Below, one piece after another: positions 36,990-47,326 of a stretch of DNA of 64,000 bases. Source of the stretch: Acanthosoma haemorrhoidale (lineage: Eukaryota > Arthropoda > Insecta > Hemiptera > Acanthosomatidae); the NCBI GenBank assembly GCA_930367205.1, contig OV884011.1, positions 168,403,226-168,467,225 of the forward strand, written 5' to 3'. Position 1 is the stretch's first letter; every line of letters begins with the position of its first letter. Under the pieces are notes generated by a model. That model was not told the DNA's origin. It made no database searches and saw only the letters and a program-made list of their open reading frames with translations. Made by a program: the position numbers and the translations under genes.

Positions 36990-38040
36990 GATCTTCCTAA
37001 AATCTCTCCGAGCAGTGGAGCAGCTGTGACATCAGTATCCCAATTCTCTAATGAAAAGTTTTAAAACATTTGTCATGATGATTTCTTCATCATCATTTGT
37101 CAAGGCAGAGTTCTTTATTGAAGATGTCAGCGAGATGTCTTTGTAATTAATTAATTTGCCTAATACCGGTGGTCGGTTTTGTTACTGTGAGTTGCAGTCC
37201 GGACGTCGCAGCAAAATAAACATTTGTATTTAATCTGAAACAAAACAGTATAGGTCGACCGAGCAAGAGTGAGTCTTCCAATGCCCATGCCTAAATCTGG
37301 AGCATAGTTATCGTTAAAAAGTTTCAATCCCCCTGAAATTTAAATAATATATTCAACAAAACTACATGTGTATTGGATAAGATATAGAAACGAAAAGTAT
37401 TTATAAAAAATAGTTGGTTTTGTACTCTGTTTTATCAATTCATTATAGGCGTTTAGGATTGTGTACAAAGAGCATCGTGAGGTTCATGTATTTATATGAT
37501 ATTTATAAAATCATAACAATAACAATAATATTTACACATTTTTAATTTACCTGAGTTTGCCTCGTTCTGGGTTATTTCATTATTAACATCTACTAGCAAA
37601 TTTCACATATTACATAATATTTTTTCGAATTTCCAAGTACTGTCATTTAAATGTAATAAAATCTTTCTGTTAGTTTTAAAAGTTGAATAAAAAATTGTCC
37701 TAATTGATTCAGCATAACCCATACTTTATAATTTTAATCATTTCATAATTTACTCTTTAAAAAGACCATTTTTATAAATTAAACAGATTTGTACTGCTTA
37801 GTGTTTTTTTTTTAATATTATAAATATCGTCATTAAAAAATTACTTACGTCAGCAGCAAAACCCTTCATACCGATCTTAATATACCTTACATTCTCGAAC
37901 TCATCCCTTCCGAGCTCATGAAATTTTATAGTAACCTATCCAACCACCCTAATCCCCTAGCACTGTACCACTCATCCCTATAATCCTCCTCGGAGATTAA
38001 AAAATCAGTGCCCTCGTTACCTGCTATAAATGCGTAACAG
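36990..38040. other. Anonymous AT-rich DNA
   Basis: No gene recognised. The last 150 bp may belong upstream in the family C element. Confidence 0.35.
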
Positions 38041-38044
38041 TGGG

Positions 38045-38350
38045 AGTTTCTCCAATCATGTCCTGAGCGTATGTGGCTCGCGCGCTCTTCGTCAGCCCCC
38101 ACTGGCTCGTAACCGGTGACGCGGCTGACGGAGGGGCGTGGGGGACTTCCCAAGACTCCGCTTCCTCTTTCGCATGCGAGGGAAGTGACAACCATGTGGA
38201 TTTGGGAAGTCTCTGAGCTGTTTGTATATACAGTATGAATGAGCGTGTGAATGAAAATTGTTAATTGGTATGAATGAGATCATTTATCACAAATGCTTAT
38301 TACCCAATGAGGCTGATTGTAATGTTATCATAATGAAGACTTTTATAATA
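38045..38350 (+). repeat. Repeat family C, copy 3
   Basis: Landmarks ccaatcatgtcctgagcgt, gactccgcttcct, gcgagggaagtgacaacc, gctgtttgta and attgtaat occur in the same order as at 12.6 and 21.4 kb. The tail ends near a taatgaag motif without a clean A-run. Confidence 0.8.
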
Positions 38351-38417
38351 TTGTAATTACTTGAGAGTATAAGCCAAAATTGGTGCTATCTATATAATTG
38401 TGAAATTAGATCAAATG

Positions 38418-38480
38418 AATCAAACGCCACCAACCGCACTTTCCTATCTCAATACTTTGCTAAGATATGATTTTTTTTTT
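38418..38480 (+). repeat. Short dispersed repeat shared with 17.4 kb
   Basis: The string gccaccaaccgcacttt followed by tatctcaat and agatatgatttttt aligns with 17414-17466. The family is unknown. Confidence 0.5.
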
Positions 38481-38650
38481 TCGGAAAGCCAGGTTTGTCT
38501 CATAATACCCGATTTTTCTAGCAGGAGTAAAATAATTTTATTTTTGAAAATAGCAGTCGAGCTACAGCATCAGCTAAAACTTTAGAAATTTCTGAAAAAT
38601 GTCTAAGTGCGCCAAACATTATCTTTTTTAATAATCTTTGGATTTGTGTA

Positions 38651-38977
38651 TTAAATATTCCGATCCCCGTTTTGAGTTGAAGGATAAGTGAAAATGTTAA
38701 AAAAACTGTAGGCACCTACAAAGACACCTACAATTACTCCTTTAAACCACATCTCCTTCACATTACACGTTAAGGGCATTCCAACAATGTATGTTATATT
38801 ATGAGCAATATCAGTCGGAGGGGCAGTGGGAAAACGTGGAAGACGTACCTTTGGAAGTAGGTGCATTGGCCAGGAGTTTAAGTGCCGTGTAAAGTCATAA
38901 ATTAGCACATTTACGCTCTGGAAATTTTTATATATTTTCTTATTAAATTTATTGTAAATTGGTGACTTTGCTATCAT
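38651..38977 (-). other. Unassigned 108-codon frame
   Basis: A minus-strand open frame with a hydrophobic stretch (FKGVIVGVFVGAYSFF) near its end. No known domain, no splice or promoter context, and it lies next to a dispersed repeat. Probably chance or an unknown element. Confidence 0.2.
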
Positions 38978-38989
38978 GGGAGATCACAA

Positions 38990-39340
38990 CCTCACCGGCG
39001 CACTATCAGCGCCATCTATGTAATAATCTCAAAGGCAAACCTAATCGTTAAAAAAAGGAATGCAAAATAATTTATTATCATCTGAGCAGTAATTAATACT
39101 AATTGCCTCAATTAACTATAATTTATTAATCTGCACTAATTATAATTATCAAGAACTTTTTTTCTCTCGTAGAATTGGAATTACACAATGTCTGCTGCGT
39201 TTTAGTCCATGAAATTTATTTCTTAAAATATATTTCAAAGCATGTATATGTTGTATTATTTAAGCTCTATATATTTAGTGGTCAAAGGCGGGCGATGTAT
39301 GTATCATTACGTAATTTAAATAAAATAAATTCATTTTCAT
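38990..39340. other. Anonymous AT-rich DNA
   Basis: Nothing recognised. Confidence 0.4.
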
Positions 39341-39342
39341 TA

Positions 39343-39412
39343 TCGTGAATTGAACACGGAGCCTTCATCTCATGAAAAATTTGCGATAACCACTACACTT
39401 ATGAGAACCCTC
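39343..39412 (-). repeat. tRNA-like SINE head
   Basis: The minus strand has an A box, tagtggttatcgc (complement of 39383-39395), and a B box, gtgttcaattcac (complement of 39345-39357). It resembles a tRNA-Asp/Glu-type promoter. There is no proper acceptor stem. Confidence 0.5.
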
Positions 39413-39419
39413 CATGTAA

Positions 39420-42300
39420 TTTTATTTTAACTTACAGATTAGCAACAATCTTAATATTGTTTTATTTTTAAGCAAGGTCTAGGGAGTGTTTGAAGTAAGT
39501 TTGTTCTATATTTGTTTTCTTCACTTGACGCTGTGTAGATTAGAATTGTATGTGGCTCCCAATCTGCTCCGAGTTTAAGAGCATATTAGAAACAAAGTCA
39601 AATAATAAATTATTCACAATAATTCAATAAAAAAGTAAATTAATAAATATAATATTTAGAGAGGTGATGATCAGCAACGTCCAGCTGATAGCCTGTAAAG
39701 ATTTTCAATTTGATACCTTAGGCAAAACTATACAAAACTCTACATTTTTAATACCATATAATTATTCTGGTTTTGAATGAACTTCCTAACAAATTGTAAA
39801 TTGTTGGCTTCAAATATCAGTTTGTAAACATGAGGAATTTATTTATACAACCTGATACCGGCTTGAAAGTAGTCACCAATACATTTGCTACACATGCGCA
39901 TAACCCCCCCCCCAAATAACAGTGGTGTTTTGACATGTAATGACTTCCAAAGGTGGCAAAGCATAGTATTGCGGTGGGAATATTAATTGGAGGTTTCCGG
40001 TTTTAAAAACTAATAATAAAAGTTTATAAATAAAAATTTAGTACCGTAATACTATATATATATATCTTGATCAAATGAATCATGACTATCATTTCGTTAT
40101 TTTGTTTCTATCCAAACATGTTCAATTTTCTTTGTTAGCGATTTATAGCTTATTTTCTTGTCTGTTTGAATACTTGCGAAACTTATTTCTGCTAATTTAA
40201 GGAGATAACACCGACTAATCCACCAAAATTTAACACACGATACACAGAATAAATAATTTTATATGGTAATTACTAGGCAGCAAGACAGAGAGAAATATTA
40301 GTTAAAATCAACTAAAATTCAACTTTTAAAAATTGATCCAAACGTCAACATATAGTCATATAATTTTATAACTGATTAGAGAATACTGCAAGGTACTCAA
40401 ACGTGATATGTTGTACATGGACCATCTGATGACTCAAAAAAAATTGATGACTTATATACGATAGAAAATAAGACTTGTTCCATATAAGTAACAAAGGATG
40501 TACATACAGCAATCAATAAATAACAATATAAAATAATTAGCATACATTTAATATTTAATGAATTGGGGATTCAAAAACCACTTAGAACATGAACATTTTC
40601 AGCGTAAAAATGGTTTTAATTGTAATTTGAACATTACAGAACGGCGTCGCTATCGAAATAGTAACCGATTCGAAATGTTGACCATTTCCATATATAATTT
40701 TTATATAATACATTTTGTAATATATCATTAATTTTTATATGTTTTGTAATGACTTTTAAATGTTTGTTAAAATACATAATAATAGGAGATATGAAAAACA
40801 AAAATATAACATAAGCAAGTCAGTTTCCGTTTGTGAAAAATCACAACTGAGAAGCTTCTGAATAATTCTCCCCCCCCCCCTAATGTTAAAATTTAGACAC
40901 ATCAGAGGCAGCGACGTGAAAATTACTTGAGCAATCGACCCATAGTTGGGTGCCCACATCCGGACCATCTCCCAATATCGTAGCTTAGCCTTCTACGTCC
41001 TATCTTGCCACATTTTTTAAAGAATACGTTGGTATATTGATTTATGTAAGCCACTATTTAGTCGGTAAAAAATTCAAACAATTTGAGCAAGGGCTAGTAC
41101 ATGCTATGTTTACGAGCGATGAACAAACCTAGACTACATCTCTACACAAGACAGCTAACTTTAGGTGATACACAGACAACACTATGTCCTTAGATTAATA
41201 TAGAATATTAAAATAGTGGCTAGGGAGAGGCTGTACACTCAGACAGGTACAGGCAACGGCGATAACTCAAATATTTAAGTTTTCTCAAGTCATATCCGCC
41301 TGATCCTCGATATATTGGAGACTTCGATGTTTTAGTTATTTACCTTGTCAGTTTTATTTTTAATGCGATTTTCACATGAGCTCTACAGAGGTGATTTACT
41401 ATGATTAATTATAAAATTAATTCTTGTTTTTAATTAAATATTATTTAACAACTTGCGTTCAAAAAATAATTTAGTTTAGTTGATGATTAATGTAAAGAAA
41501 TGGGGCTATGTAAAGAAATCCTTCGATGAACTAGGATAGGAAGTACTCAGGCAGGTGATATACTAGACACACAGATACTAGATACTGACCGTGTGGAATG
41601 ACAGAGCGGACGATGTACTGAAGAGAGAGAAAATATCCTTACATTCACTAAAGACGGTGCGACACTACTGACTCTGTCAGCCCCCCCACCACCCAGTCGA
41701 AGGTTACCCGCCTTTTTGTAGTCACTACCTGTCAAAAATACCGCGGGCGTGGGGGGGAAATGGAGGGAAATCCGGCCTCAGCTGTGCGCATGTGCGGCAA
41801 ATATGTATCGGACAGTACCTTCAAGGAGATATTGACTGCCGTATTTGAATATTCCAAGCTAAATGCATTTAGGATTTAATTAGCTACATCCGGTGTAGGG
41901 GCCTAAATGTAAGAATTTATTTGCTTCAGGAAAGAACGGTATCTTTGTATCCAATTTCTTTTCAGGCAGAGCTCTGAGTTTTCGGAGATAGCTAATGATG
42001 ATAGATTTCGTCTCCGACATCCAAGCGGAGTTCCATCTTTAAACCAATAGAACGAATTCTAAATCATAGAAATGTTTGGACAAAGTGATTTTGAAAGACG
42101 GAACAGCATTATTTTCTGCAGCCTACGATGGTTAAAATTCTCTCTACATTTATACAGCCATGGTTTACTTAAGGAAGGTTGCACTATTGTTACCATGATA
42201 ACAAATATAACAGGGGTGTTGCTTACATGAGAGAGGTATTGGTCAAAGTAATTTTGTTCTTATAATACCTAACCACTAAATAAAACAAGTATCACATTGT
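39420..42300. other. Anonymous AT-rich DNA
   Basis: No gene recognised. Short C-runs occur at 39905 and 40870. Confidence 0.4.
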
Positions 42301-43055
42301 ATGTATTCTATTCAAACCTCTGTTCAAACCCCAACATGGGGAATGTTACTGGGGAGTGTAAAATTATTAAATAACATTATGACACTGAGGCCAGAGGGTC
42401 AAAGACCGACTGCGGCATGCCCTGCGGATTTTCGTATAATGGCTGGAGGATTTGATAGTTTACAACTCTTCCTTTTGGTTTCTGTCACGAAACTGAGTGC
42501 CAGAAGGGATTTGGGACTCAGGTAAGGTGGTCCTAGGTGCTGCATGACCCATTCGTAGGGAGGTGTGAAAAGGCATACTCGATCACAAAGGACCATAAGA
42601 GAGATAGATATGGTCCAAGACGAAAAGAAATATACTTCGGGACGAAACAGTGGAGGGGGCTCGATGAGCAGATCTTTTGCGGGGAGGTCTTGGGTGGTGG
42701 TCTCTGCCCGGACCGTATCTCTTGCTTGGCAGCTCTTCCAGGGAGCATTTCACGTTTCTCTGCAGCCGTTGACTGCGGACTGCTTGGAGACGATAGCTGA
42801 ACCCTTGGCTTTGAGGTTGCCTCTACTTCAGATTGAAGACATCGATGTACAATAGTAACATTTGTTGTTATTTGTAGTTAGAAAGATAAATTTAATCTGT
42901 TCATCATTTTGATTCATATTAAAATCAGTGATTTCTCGTTAAAACATTTTAACTTTTTGTTATTTTTGGCTAAAAGAACATTTTGTCTATAAAATTCTAT
43001 TTTCCCATTGAATTCCTACCATATTGATCATCCCGTTAAATTTTTATAATGCCCA
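42301..43055 (+). other. GC-richer segment with overlapping frames, possibly LINE-derived
   Basis: Several overlapping frames on both strands (for example 42565-42855 plus) reflect higher GC and few stops. None shows a domain. The segment leads into a LINE-type 3' end at 43060-43518, so it may be the body of the same element. Confidence 0.3.
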
Positions 43056-43059
43056 TCCG

Positions 43060-43518
43060 ATGGAAGCACTGCTGGACCGCCGAAGCCTGGAGACAGATGG
43101 GCGTGATCGAACACGAGCCCCCTGACGGGGCCTGAACGATCCACATCCAGTCAAGGTCGATCTCCCGGCCGACTCAACTGAAGCAACATGACTCCTTCTA
43201 CCTGCTCAGGGTGGGTCGATCTCCCGGCCGATAGGCCGACTTAGTGCAGGCCCCTGCCGGGGCGGGCCAGGTCTGACCTGGCCGACCACAAACCAATGCC
43301 TAGGTACTCCTAGGCTCCACCATAGGTAGACTCTCACTACATTCCCGAAATCCACCCGCCTCCTTTAGGCATCCCACACCCCATATCCTTTTCATACTTC
43401 CTTCAAATGGGACTCCCCTTAGTGAAAAGCACCCATCAATCCCAAATATTTTTTCTTTATTTGTTCCTACATCCTATTTTTACAAGTTGAGAGCTATGGA
43501 AAAAAAAAAAAAAAAAAA
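43060..43518 (+). mobile_element. Diverged family A-like LINE 3' end with A-tail
   Basis: The segment ends ttgagagctatggaaaa with an A-run at 43499-43518. It shares with the 30.6-kb copy the order of landmarks (a gcctaggtactcctagg region, agactctcac, atcccacacc, cttccttcaaatgg, atccca-aatatttt, gagagct). Similarity is partial, so it is a related subfamily. The GC-rich part 43060-43260 contains a twice-repeated gtcgatctcccggccga motif. Confidence 0.55.
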
Positions 43519-44150
43519 GTCAAACCGGCACCTTGAACACTTCTCTCTCTCTGCACTGGCGCTTGCTGCTCTACTGAAACCATGGTTTTTTCATTCAACT
43601 ACCTTTGCATCTCTCTCTCTCTCCTAACCTCGGTATGTTTTAGTCCGGCGTTGTCCGGCCCCACACCTTTCTAGTGGGAATCTCAGCCTTCGTCTCACTA
43701 AAACTATCACCTTCTTGGGAGAGACCTCTCCCGGTTGCCATGGCCCTTCAAACTTACCAGTAGCGTCTCCCACGGCAATCCAGTCTGCTTCTCTCTGGTT
43801 CACACTCGCCTTTGGGATCCGGACGGTTTTCACCTACCCTTAGACATCGAGTGTGAATTCGTGGTCATTCCAAGGCCACATAAACTACCTATAAACCTAC
43901 CCTGTTCCTCTTTTCCTGAACATAGTGCTTTGTCGGGGCACACACCTTCTAAAGATCTTATGAAGTGAATTAGGCTGCCCGCCGACTAGGCCGGCAGCCA
44001 GGGTGAAAGACCATAGGTCCACCCGCTCTATCTCTTTTTGGGCGCACGCCGGACGGCGGCTATGAGGTTGTTGTGACCCTAGCCCGCAGCGGGCGTTTCC
44101 TCCCCACTTTGGGGATACTCAGTTATCTGAGCCCGACAGTCTCCTTCACA
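43519..44150 (+). repeat. Repeat family B, longest copy, directly after an A-tail
   Basis: It runs from gtcaaaccggcacc through cctttgggatccggacgg, gtggtcattccaagg, cataaactacctataaacc and gtcggggcacacacc to ctccccactttggggata near 44120. It matches 30918-31345 over its first two thirds and 12205-12500 at its start, middle and end. As at 30.9 kb, it begins right after the poly(A) of a family A 3' end. It could be the 5' region of a LINE or an independent repeat. Confidence 0.78.
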
Positions 44151-44154
44151 TTTT

Positions 44155-44530
44155 TGACACCTAGATTCTTATACTAACATATCAGTTTGTCTGCCTCCCT
44201 CAACATTCCACAGGGCAGCAGGGGTTTCATGTAGTTAACCACATTTCCTTAACCACGGAGACTACTCAATTTTTGTCAGTCCCTAACCTACCACTATTTA
44301 CCACTATTTCCAAGTCCAATGTGGGTCCCAAGCCACTTTCAAATCTAAGCCGGAGTTTCTATAGGTAGTGATCTTGGGCCTCTTCTCTATACTAGTGACT
44401 TCTTTGTTGGCACCAGTACAAACTGCCACCAAACAAATTTGTGGGGTCAAAAGTGAATAAGGCAGACATTAGCTTTAACGAGTAGATTCTTTATCTCTTT
44501 ACTTCTTTCACCAGGTGCATATAATAAGTA
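44155..44530 (+). other. Possible reverse-transcriptase scrap, otherwise unassigned
   Basis: Around 44365-44410 a frame reads LGPLLYTSDFF, reminiscent of the PQGS-x-LGPLLY motif of Jockey-type reverse transcriptases. Nothing continuous surrounds it. Low confidence. Confidence 0.25.
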
Positions 44531-44536
44531 TATAAA

Positions 44537-44702
44537 GTTGTTGTTTCCACGTCACCACAGATGACTTTTTCGCTTATAAATCGAAAACTATTGGCCATGC
44601 GTAAAAAGTAATATAGTTATGTAAAAACTAAAGCTCTTAAATTCCGTACAATAATGATCCTATTAATTTTTTTTTCGTATCTTTATTTGTTTCCGAGAAA
44701 AT
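44537..44702 (+). repeat. Left inverted repeat of copy 2 element
   Basis: Aligns throughout with the reverse complement of 46633-46792. The inner 27 bp (cgtatctttatttgtttccg then agaaaat) are identical. Confidence 0.88.
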
Positions 44703-44792
44703 AGATTAGGCTGTAGACCAGATCACATCCGCTAAAACACTCCAGTGAACTCATGAAAATATTCTCTAGATACCTAATTACTTTTAACAGCA

Positions 44793-46191
44793 ATGGCTGA
44801 AAAGTGTTGTGTTTGTGAAAATGATGTGAGTGATGAGGGCCTCGTCAGTGAAAAAGGGATCAAAACGTTAATTGATCCCAGAAGAGTCAGCAAAGATGGA
44901 AATTGTAGAGGTAAGAAAAATTTTAGCTTGCAGAAAACGCTACACTTGATCTCAAACCATTGCAAGTTATTTGAATAAAGCTCAATCCCCCACAGCTACC
45001 TTCGACATCAGCTTCCACTCCATGTTTAAGATTGTCACAAACTTAGTCCGGTTTTAAAAGTAAACGTTAATTTTGTGCTGAAACAAAAAAAAAAAAAAAG
45101 TCAGTAAGCGTCGACATGTATTCACATTTCGATCAATTGAATTTGACCAGTATGTTAGGAAACGACAGTAGGAGGGAAAAAAAAGGTTGGCCTAAGGATG
45201 AGTCAGTTTCTAAAGCAATGAAGGATATTAAAACGAAGTTATATCAATACCCTATTCTGTCATCAATGCTATTCGTCCTCGAGGTATCATATCTCCTATT
45301 CTTCACAGTATCTCTCTATTTATACACAGAAAATTTTTATCTAGAAACTTAGTGAATCTACTGGCAGCTTTGAGATTTAATCTTTCATATCATGTTGTCC
45401 AACAATTGGAGTTATCGTCTGTCTACCATCCTAAGCAAGTTATACCTGCTGGAACTTTCTATCAATACGTATTTGACAACGCTTACTGCAACGTTTCCTT
45501 AACACTATCCAAAGCTTGGTTGGAAATATCCTCCCTCCGTTCAACAAAAGTTGGCAAGCACTCAGGTGTCATTCAGCAGATATTTGACAATGTCGGTGAA
45601 AACGGATTGAAGCATATTGTTGCTGAGGATATAAACGCGTTGAATCCTACTAGATGTATTATGGGTGTGTGGCAAATGGCTCTTATGTAGTAACATTGCA
45701 GACATGCGAGCTTTTCCAGAGTGGAAAGGTTTTATGCACCTTGTTAGTAACTCAGTGAATAACGATAGAAGTGTAGTAAAACCTTTGGCGTTTATTAATT
45801 CACCACTCAACGACAATAAACCTAACACACAGCTCTGAAATGTGCTACTCAAAACAGTCATGCGTAAGACCAAAAACCAAATACTATACACGAAAAATCG
45901 AGACATTGTGGCATCCATTCCAGATGATCCTTTACTGCGAACAGTAGTAGTAAGTAACTTGGGGGATTAAACACCCTAATGTCGTTCATGGGATTTATTA
46001 ACCACATGATGTCAGAAACTGGACTGAAAGACATGTTGTGCATTATTTTTACATCGCCTTCAGTCGACAAAATGTTAGTTGGGCATGCTTTTAGCAGAGT
46101 TGTCAGAGGCCACTTGCTTGTACCAGCTTTATCACAGATCATTCTCCTTCAAGCTGGTGTATCATCTGAAGGAAAACAACAGATCATTTAA
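44793..46191 (+). pseudogene. Broken gene of the same uncharacterised TE-associated protein family
   Basis: The frame opens at the ATG at 44793 with a zinc-binding-looking start (KCCVCENDVSDEGLVSEKGI) followed by KTLIDPRR. This is the N-terminal style I recall for the family. Later pieces are KGWPKDESVSKAMKDIKT near 45190, LLAALRFNLSYHVVQQLE at 45360, YQYVFDNAYCNVSLTLS at 45460, PLAFINSPLNDN near 45785, YTKNRDIVASIPDDPL near 45890, and SFMGFINHMMSETGLKDML with VDKMLVGHAFSRVVRGHLL at 45980-46130. The PLAFINSP, NRDIVAS and GLKDML landmarks correspond to PFVNDPP, RHEMLPAS and GLQELF in the 10-kb copy. Several stops and frame changes break it, and an A-run at 45085-45099 lies inside. An FDNA motif precedes a V-G-K-H-S-G-V-like segment. 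The function is unknown. Confidence 0.65.
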
Positions 46192-46632
46192 TACGCTGAA
46201 CGATTTTAGAGGAAAGAACAACAGAACAAATTTGTGGTAGTACTCTCATGGCTTCAGTTCAAAACAAATTAGAAAGAAAATGAGCTTGACTGTTTGAAAA
46301 GGTTTTCATAAATTAATTTAATAGTTGTCACATTTTCAATAAAAAAATAATAATTTTTTTCTTAAAATTATTATTCATACTACCTGTACCTGTTTTCAGT
46401 AGATTTTAACAAATTTAGTTAAGCACATTGGTGCACTTGAAGTAAGTTAAGCTTCTTCCAGTAAAACTAGAATGGTACATACGGTAAAAATTCAATAACG
46501 TGTAATCTATGACCTTTTGTTTACTCACAATTTAACAATAATTGAGAAACCCCCTTTAAATTTAGGTATCCAGAGAATATTTTCTTGAGTTCTCTCGAGT
46601 CATTTAAGGGATCTGAAAAATTTCGGCTGTCG

Positions 46633-46792
46633 ATTTTCTCGGAAACAAATAAAGATACGAAAAACAATTAATAAATTGTAGAGAATTTAATGAGCTTCAG
46701 TTTTTTATATAACTACTTTTTACCTACGACCTATTGTTTTCGAGTTATAAGCGAAAAAACAGAAAAGTCACTTTTTGTGACGTAAAAACAGC
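46633..46792 (-). repeat. Right inverted repeat of copy 2 element
   Basis: Inverted partner of 44537-44702, with several small differences. Its outer edge directly meets a 17-bp tandem array. Confidence 0.88.
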
Positions 46793-46794
46793 TC

Positions 46795-46868
46795 CCCCTC
46801 CCCGCGTTCGCCCCCTCTCCGCGTTCACCCCCTCTCCGCGTTCACCCCCTCTCTGCGTTCACCCCCAC
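46795..46868. repeat. 17-bp tandem array (cgcgttcaccccctctc)
   Basis: About four units of cgcgttcaccccctctc with single-base changes, C-rich on the plus strand. It starts within a few bases of the outer end of the right inverted repeat. It is the most GC-rich patch near the gene start. Confidence 0.92.
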
Positions 46869-46869
46869 C

Positions 46870-47326
46870 CTAGGGGACTTTTAGTGTTGTTCAGGACCTT
46901 CTCCAAAACTATCTCCCTTTTTCGCCCTTCGTTGCCTATGAATAAAAATAACATGAAAAATATTTAAATTTTTTAACTGGTCCTTGTAAAAATATAACGA
47001 TAGAAAATAAATTGAAATGGCATTATATACTCTTTGGGTATTTAACTGAAGTGTAAAGGTGTTGTCGCTTCCGATGTGCCTTCGCGAACGCCATCCCGGT
47101 AAGAAGTTGCTGGTGGATGACGTTTTAAATTGTGTTTCATAAAACGGTCCATGATTATTCTATCAAGTTTCAGTTTTACATTTGTTTCTTGTGCCTTTAT
47201 ATATCTAAACTATTGAAAATAAAATCATTCAGTTTCCATGTGAGATCATGTGTAGGTTGTATTGTTGTTTATTGTTCAGAAGTATTTGATATTATTTTGT
47301 GTTTTTGATATATAAGTTTCAAAGAA
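46870..47326 (+). promoter_or_regulatory. Upstream region of the nucleotidyltransferase gene
   Basis: This should hold the promoter and 5' UTR of the gene starting at 47327. No convincing TATA box or initiator could be fixed. A donor-like cggtaagaag at 47098-47107 could end a 5' non-coding exon, which is speculative. Confidence 0.25.

Larger units (their letters stand above)
44537..46792 (+). mobile_element. Long-inverted-repeat element with uncharacterised protein family (copy 2)
   Basis: Inverted arms of about 165 bp (44537-44702 and 46633-46792) enclose a broken gene of the same protein family as the 9.6-11.6 kb element. The total length is about 2.26 kb. Shared arm landmarks in order are cgcttataa-tcgaaaac, taaaaagta, aaactraagctc, and cgtatctttatttgtttccg followed by agaaaat. 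No target-site duplication is evident. The structure is that of a DNA transposon, but I cannot place it in a named superfamily. It ends 535 bp before the start codon of the host gene. Confidence 0.75.

Noticed and set aside
37926..38283. Two minus-strand frames (89 and 63 codons), similar to those at 12645-12890
   Set aside because: Both fall in repeat family C, and the frames are antisense to its polyadenylated orientation.
42301..42855. Cluster of overlapping frames on both strands
   Set aside because: No domain, no conserved start. Higher GC reduces stops in all frames, and the stretch leads into a LINE 3' end.
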